Shown here: positions 60,701 through 64,000 of the stretch, piece after piece
Layout of the letters: each line of letters begins with the position of its first letter
Position numbering within the stretch: position 1 is the stretch's first letter
NCBI GenBank assembly: GCA_035651995.1
Contig: DASRER010000035.1
Location: 1-64,000 of the forward strand
Source of the DNA: Terriglobales bacterium
GTDB taxonomy: Bacteria; Acidobacteriota; Terriglobia; Terriglobales; Acidobacteriaceae
Reading direction: 5' to 3'
DNA length: 64,000 bases
Notes under the pieces: generated by a model
What the model was told of the DNA's origin: nothing
Seen by the model: the letters and a program-made list of their open reading frames with translations, nothing else
Database searches by the model: none
Translations under genes and position numbers: made by a program

Positions 60701-61494
60701 AGAACGGCCTGCTCTACGCCGTCTCCTGGACGTGGTCGAAGTCGGAGGACACGCGGTCATTCGACCCCACGTTCACGACGGCCGCCACCGGCTCGGGCCA
60801 GTCGGCCGCCTCCACGCCATGGGACATCCGCAACCGCAGCCTGAACTGGGCGCCCTCTGACCTGGACCGCACTCACGTCCTGCAAGGGCACTTTGTCTAC
60901 GAGCTGCCCTTCGGCCACGGCAAGCGCTTCGGCAGCAGCGCCAGCGGCTTTCTGGACCGCGTGATTGGCGGCTGGGAAGTTGCCAGCTTCTGGACCTATC
61001 AGACGGGACGGCCGGTGACCATCTACAGCGGAGCCAACACCTTCAGCAATAACGTTGGCACACCGGCATCGTGCGCCGGCAAGTGCGACCCGTACGTCGG
61101 CGCTGTGATGCGCGACCCCGCCACCAACAATCCTTTCTACATGTTCTCCCTGCCCTACAATTCCGCCGCGGGCACCCGCACCCTCTCCGACGGTTCGGTC
61201 CTCTCCATTCCGGCGGCGGGCGAATTCAGCAACCTCGGCCGCAACTACTGGCGTCTTCCGATTTACGCCAATGTGAACGCCACGTTTGCCAAATCGTTTC
61301 GCATCGTCGAAGGCCAGAGCCTGCAGCTTCGGCTGGAGGCGCAGAACCTGACCAACTCGTCCATGTATGACTTCGTCACCGCACGGACGTTCAACATTCA
61401 GGACCCGACGTTTATGCGGATCCGGCCTGACGTGGACGGCCCGGCCGGCAATTCGGCGCGCCGTATCCAGCTCTCCATGAAGTACAACTTCTAG
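57796..61494 (+). CDS. TonB-dependent receptor with carboxypeptidase regulatory-like domain (Oar-type), copy 2
   Basis: 1232 residues from ATG 57796 (AGGAGA 8 nt upstream); signal peptide MKRVVCATLLLMLAAALAWPQ. N-terminal Ig-like domain (TSRITGIVTDTTGAVVAGAA ... QIGRYSVSVEARGFRKF), plug region (NYTLDGIDTNETSAGGSELS, FKVITGQTTAEYGRSPGAQV) and barrel ending RRIQLSMKYNF. Only distantly similar to copy 1 in the barrel, so ligands probably differ. Each copy has its own promoter and terminator, so they are independent units. Confidence 0.92.
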   Translation: MKRVVCATLLLMLAAALAWPQGTTSRITGIVTDTTGAVVAGAAVTVINEGTNQSFRTTSSGSGAYVVDSLQIGRYSVSVEARGFRKFVSTGNVLEIGTPASVNVMLQVGASTETVEVQGGYELVQTQSSGNFGGVVDNATLTELPVVGVRGRNSLDILRVVPGVQIGDGLRCNTGGCSSVNGQRDRSFNYTLDGIDTNETSAGGSELSPARINPDSISEFKVITGQTTAEYGRSPGAQVTMVTKSGTNHFHGNGFWFYQTPAITANTNANKSATPQIERPQFIQNIYGGSLGGPIWKNKTFFFANVQLLHAKNNSTVTRTVYTDTIKNQGLFRYALGQQNRPAGVAGASVDTNGNPIVPISSYNIVTNDPAHLGLDPVMKAFLALAPSPNNFTVGDGLNTAGFTFTTPQLEQQVDSVIKIDHVFDAKNSVFFRWAGGHQNTIADTANSGQPRFPSAPPSVNTLRRPRNIAVNWRTTPNASITNELVLGMNRFGFEFNNPALENSSQTFPPFVTNLVTDPRLTAAGNSRYLTTYQLVDNFTLAGGAHTWRFGTNLRYARHIDHRGGIGSLNAEPQITFSTSANPVNDTTFAIPTTGANAVNSNDRSRLRSAINDLLGRIGEIQQGYVAANDSTFKPIGSFNLMDHRWPEYDFYAQDTWKLRPNFVVDLGLRLEARLAPDLVSFKNLVPDQPFAFGTTPSSTLKWVEGNYFKSDWNNLGPSIGFAWDPFKSGKTSIRANYRLAYDRINTFSFSSTVFQGLPGLTYQLRDTTLGQGGLRAKDWRVPAPPTTPLALRQLPAVSTNSITVADPNMRTPKVNMYGLSIEREVWKNTVLSATYNGRHGVGLYGAYNANQLDYRNNGFLAAFKAIQAGGTSALMDQITAPDRNAGETSRAYITRMSSTALATNDVAGLANILANRILSSGQTLVQAAGLSPFFFKPYPQVLGGLIVLDTNDSSTYHGFTLQLQQRPKNGLLYAVSWTWSKSEDTRSFDPTFTTAATGSGQSAASTPWDIRNRSLNWAPSDLDRTHVLQGHFVYELPFGHGKRFGSSASGFLDRVIGGWEVASFWTYQTGRPVTIYSGANTFSNNVGTPASCAGKCDPYVGAVMRDPATNNPFYMFSLPYNSAAGTRTLSDGSVLSIPAAGEFSNLGRNYWRLPIYANVNATFAKSFRIVEGQSLQLRLEAQNLTNSSMYDFVTARTFNIQDPTFMRIRPDVDGPAGNSARRIQLSMKYNF

Positions 61495-61508
61495 CCCCCG
61501 GAAGCACC

Positions 61509-61543
61509 AAGGCCCTTGCGCAAGCAAGGGCCTTTTCCTTTTC
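61509..61543 (+). terminator. terminator of receptor 2
   Basis: 11-bp stem aaggcccttgc / gcaagggcctt with loop gcaa, followed by ttccttttc, 15 nt after the stop codon. Similar in design to the terminator of receptor 1. Confidence 0.9.
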
Positions 61544-61622
61544 TGGCGCAGGAGAGACGCAGCAAGGACGTCTCTACAAAAAGTGCGTTCAGGGTTCCCG
61601 GGCAACGAGCAGGGAGCGACGG

Positions 61623-61847
61623 CTACTGGTTCTGCTGCGCGTCCTGGTACTCCTCGTACCAGGCCATCTGGATGGCTTCGAGTTTGCCCTCGTTCGAAGC
61701 CTTGGGATCGTCGGCGAAGGCGGGCAGGCCGGTGACCTTCTTGTGCAGGTCGGTGAAGCGGAGTTCGAGCGGGTTCTGGCCGGGATACGTCTCGGCCAGC
61801 AGAATGCCGATTTCTTCGGCGTCGTCCCAGGTGAGTTCGTCGGCCAT
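61623..61847 (-). CDS. iscX: Fe-S cluster assembly protein IscX
   Basis: 74 residues from ATG 61847 (AAAGGAG 7 nt upstream). The family sequence is clear: LTWDDAEEIGILLAETYPGQ, LRFTDLHKKVTGLPAF, DDPKASNEGKLEAIQMAWYE. IscX is a small acidic partner of cysteine desulfurase IscS that modulates Fe-S assembly. It is last in an hscA-fdx-iscX order, as in the E. coli isc operon. Confidence 0.93.
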   Translation of the reverse strand: MADELTWDDAEEIGILLAETYPGQNPLELRFTDLHKKVTGLPAFADDPKASNEGKLEAIQMAWYEEYQDAQQNQ

Positions 61848-61867
61848 GCGAGAGCTCCTTTTCGGAG

Positions 61868-61975
61868 TTTCAAGTTTCAAGGTTCAAGTTTCGAGTTTCA
61901 AACGCAAAAACTCAAAAATGCCGGGCTGCTTCCCCGGGGCCCTTGCTCGAAACTTGAAACTTGAAGCTCGAAACT
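61868..61975. repeat. inverted heptamer array between fdx and iscX
   Basis: Left half: five exact units tttcaag, tttcaag, gttcaag, tttcgag, tttcaaa (61868-61902). Right half: cgaaact, tgaaact, tgaagct, cgaaact (61948-61975), which overlaps the fdx stop codon (61974-61976). The 45-nt spacer holds a small gc hairpin. The clearest example of the array class. Confidence 0.85.
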
Positions 61976-62405
61976 AGTCCTTCTCGTGTCCGCCCTCCGA
62001 CACGTAATTCCTGTTCCACGCGGGAATCTCGACCACGACGTGGCCGGGCTTGGTGATCTGCGCCTGGCAACCGAGACGCGAATTGAGCTGCAGGTCGGCG
62101 GCCATGTCGAGGCGGTCGGCCTCGTCGTCATCCATCTCGGTGAGCGCGTCGGCGCCTTGCTTCACCCACACGTGGCAGGTTGTGCACGCGCAGTTTCCGC
62201 CGCAGGCGTGGTCGAGGAACACACCGTGGTTCAGCGCGATGTCGAGGATCGACTCCGGCTTGCCGTGGTCCTTGTACGGAAGCTTGCCGTGCTCGTACTC
62301 GACCGTCTTGTTCTCCGGCAGGAACGTGACGCGCACCGTGCCGGGGCGCTGCTCCTGCTCGGCCGTGGCGGTGGCGCCGGTTTGCGGGTTCTTCTCTTCA
62401 GGCAT
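61974..62405 (-). CDS. fdx: ISC-type [2Fe-2S] ferredoxin
   Basis: 143 residues from ATG 62405. An N-terminal extension of about 30 residues rich in Glu/Gln/Thr precedes the adrenodoxin-type fold. Cluster ligands are in HACGGNCACTTCHVW and LGCQAQIT. The C terminus PAWNRNYVSEG is the ISC ferredoxin signature. Supplies electrons for Fe-S assembly on IscU. Lies between hscA and iscX with heptamer arrays on both sides. Confidence 0.94.
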   Translation of the reverse strand: MPEEKNPQTGATATAEQEQRPGTVRVTFLPENKTVEYEHGKLPYKDHGKPESILDIALNHGVFLDHACGGNCACTTCHVWVKQGADALTEMDDDEADRLDMAADLQLNSRLGCQAQITKPGHVVVEIPAWNRNYVSEGGHEKD

Positions 62406-62418
62406 AGGAATATGTGTT

Positions 62419-62500
62419 CGTCGGTCTTCAAGCGTCGGTCTTCGGCAAATCAGCCTCCGGCGCAAATGGCCGGCGGCCAAGGGCCGACGACCGACGACTA
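62419..62500. repeat. inverted heptamer array between hscA and fdx
   Basis: Left half: cgtcggt, cttcaag, cgtcggt, cttcggc (62419-62446). Right half: ccgacga, ccgacga, cta (62484-62500), reaching the hscA stop codon at 62501. Different heptamer from the next array 500 bp away. Confidence 0.8.
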
Positions 62501-64000
62501 CTAGCTCTTCTCAATCTCCGCCGGCGCGAACGGATGCGGCGCCGCCGGGCCTTCGCCCACATCGGCCGTTTCCATCGTCTTGCCCTTGAGCGCGCTGGAG
62601 ACGGCGGAATCCATCATCAACTCGGCGAGCCGCTGGGTCGCCTGGTTCAGCCGCTCCACGGCTTCGCGGATGGCGCGGTAGTCGTCGGCCTTCGCCGCGC
62701 GTTTCACCTCGTCTTCGAATTTGGTGATCCGAGCACGCTCGTCGTTCGCCAGCTGCTGCCACGCCGGGTTCAGCCGCGCCTTTCCCAGGTGCAGCAGGAT
62801 GTTGTCGGCTTCCACGCGCGCTTCAGCGATCTGGCGGCGGCGGAAATCCTCCTCGGCGTAGTCAAACGACTCCAGGATCATGCTTTCGACCTGCTCATCG
62901 GTCAGGCCGTAGGTCGGCTTCACCGAGACCTCGGCCTCTTTGCCGCTGCGCTGCTCGCGCGCGGAGACGTGCAGGATGCCGTTGGCGTCAATCAGGAATT
63001 TCACTTCGATGCGCGGCAGGCCCGCCGGCATGGGCGGGATGCCCTTCAGGTCGAAGCGCGCCAGCGAGCGATTGTCGGCGGCGAGTTCGCGCTCGCCCTG
63101 CACGACGTGAATGGCCACGCTGGTCTGCCCTTCGACGCCGGTAGTGAAGTGCTCCGTCGCAGACGCTGGAATGGTCGAGTTGCGATGGATGATCTTGGCG
63201 ACCACGCCGCCCAGCGCCTCGATGCCGAGCGACAGCGGCGTGACGTCGAGCAGCAGCATCTCTTCGGTGGCGGCAGAGCCTCCGGCCAAAATGTTGGCCT
63301 GCACGGCCGCGCCGAGCGCGACGACTTCGTCGGGATTCAGCTCGATATGCGGCTCCCGCTGGAACAACTCGCGCACCAGCGCGCGCACGCGCGGAATGCG
63401 CGTGGAGCCGCCCACCAGCACGGCTTCGTCGATCTGCGCCGGCGTAAGCTTGGCGTCGGCCAGCGCCTGCTTCACCGGGCCGACGGTGCGCTGGATAATT
63501 GGCTCAATAAGCTGCTCGAATTGCTTGCGCGTGATTTCGCGCTGATACCTGTGTCCGCCCGGCAATTCGGCTTCGAGGAAGACCGGATCGCGCGACGAGA
63601 GCGCGATCTTGGCGTCGATCACCGCCTTGCGGATGGCTTGCACGGCCTCGGCGTTGCGGCGGAGGTCCACACCCATGTCCCCGCGGATGTCGTCGAGCGC
63701 GATGGTGATCAGCAGGTTGTCGATGTCGTCGCCGCCCAGGTGCGTGTCGCCGGCGGTCGCGATCACTTCGAAGATGCCCTCGTGCAGCTTGAGCACCGAG
63801 ATGTCGAACGTGCCACCGCCCAGGTCGTAGACGGCGACGATGCCGTCGCGCTTCTTGTCGAGCCCGTAGGCCAGCGACGCGGCCGTGGGCTCATTCACCA
63901 GGCGCAGGACCTCCAGTCCGGCGATGCGGCCGGCGTCTTTGGTGGCCTGGCGCTGCGCGTCATTGAAGTACGCCGGCACGGTGATGACCGCCTTTTTTAC
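62501..64000 (-). CDS. hscA: Fe-S assembly Hsp70 chaperone HscA (N-terminally cut by window end)
   Basis: About 499 of some 620 residues are present; the start lies beyond 64000. Hsp70 ATPase motifs: [49 protein letters not shown] and [12 protein letters not shown]. The substrate domain includes [20 protein letters not shown] and the helical lid ends near APAEIEKS. Promotes transfer of clusters from IscU. Assigned as HscA rather than DnaK by its position before fdx and iscX and its short lid. Confidence 0.92.
   Translation of the reverse strand, partial: VKKAVITVPAYFNDAQRQATKDAGRIAGLEVLRLVNEPTAASLAYGLDKKRDGIVAVYDLGGGTFDISVLKLHEGIFEVIATAGDTHLGGDDIDNLLITIALDDIRGDMGVDLRRNAEAVQAIRKAVIDAKIALSSRDPVFLEAELPGGHRYQREITRKQFEQLIEPIIQRTVGPVKQALADAKLTPAQIDEAVLVGGSTRIPRVRALVRELFQREPHIELNPDEVVALGAAVQANILAGGSAATEEMLLLDVTPLSLGIEALGGVVAKIIHRNSTIPASATEHFTTGVEGQTSVAIHVVQGERELAADNRSLARFDLKGIPPMPAGLPRIEVKFLIDANGILHVSAREQRSGKEAEVSVKPTYGLTDEQVESMILESFDYAEEDFRRRQIAEARVEADNILLHLGKARLNPAWQQLANDERARITKFEDEVKRAAKADDYRAIREAVERLNQATQRLAELMMDSAVSSALKGKTMETADVGEGPAAPHPFAPAEIEKS

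Noticed and set aside
61866-62504. Heptamer arrays as CRISPR or ordinary rho-independent terminators.
   Set aside because: The units are 7 nt with no unique spacers. Arms are long, degenerate and AT-containing, no T run follows, and true terminators with T runs are found separately elsewhere.

Overview
The window looks like chromosome of an Acidobacteriota bacterium (Terriglobales/Koribacter-like), inferred from high GC, two very large carboxypeptidase-regulatory-domain TonB-dependent receptors, a CadC-type winged-helix/PD40 propeller fusion, a triple-BON secreted protein and the yajC-secD-secF-tonB-exbB-exbD cluster. No rRNA, tRNA, CRISPR array or intact transposase was seen. Gene density is high and most genes are ordinary housekeeping or envelope functions.

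Layout: 0.2-3 kb ATP-dependent DNA ligase converging on a CDF metal exporter. 3.4-7.1 kb envelope genes (BON protein, DsbA-like thioredoxin, parvulin lipoprotein). 7.2-9.3 kb biotin carboxylase and biotin carrier. 9.5-18.9 kb a long minus-strand run: tgt, an 820-bp palindrome-filled gap, yajC, secD, secF, tonB, exbB, two exbD, TPR lipoprotein. 18.9-24.3 kb hicBA, a GSDH-type lipoprotein, a scarred brnTA module, dGTPase-like protein, large TPR protein. 24.5-28.1 kb DUF2277, AI-2E permease, an Ig-like gene tail and a frameshifted Cys-rich secreted gene with its partner. 28.6-34.3 kb purH, a conserved coiled-coil protein, LuxR-type response regulator, larE, diguanylate cyclase. 34.6-41.3 kb OmpA-like protein, ruvB, a deiodinase-like redoxin divergent from a probable selenocysteine peroxiredoxin, an EamA pseudogene, TetR regulator, accD. 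41.4-48.7 kb cobO, proS, an FAD amine oxidase, ornithine cyclodeaminase family protein, GH2 glycosidase. 48.9-53.8 kb permease, winged-helix/PD40 protein, secreted HEAGH protein. 54.1-61.5 kb two TonB-dependent receptors with near-identical promoters. 61.6-64 kb iscX, fdx, hscA (ISC cluster).

Three features go beyond routine annotation. (1) At 38795-39280 an in-frame TGA replaces the peroxidatic cysteine of a peroxiredoxin and is followed by a hairpin at the right distance for a bacterial SECIS, so the two half reading frames are most simply one selenoprotein. (2) At least fifteen loci carry degenerate tandem heptanucleotide arrays, usually as two inverted half-arrays around a spacer. Most abut or overlap a stop codon and most loci have their own heptamer. 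One array lies in frame inside tgt. (3) Several families of short REP-like palindromes occur between genes and also in frame inside genes (biotin carrier, biotin carboxylase, ornithine cyclodeaminase, GH2), reminiscent of the protein-coding palindromic elements of Rickettsia.

Functionally, the ExbB/ExbD/TonB energiser would serve the two TonB-dependent receptors, SecDF-YajC would assist export of the many signal-peptide proteins, and the DsbA-like and parvulin proteins would assist their folding. The transcription of hscA-fdx-iscX places Fe-S assembly at the right edge, where hscA is cut by the window end.
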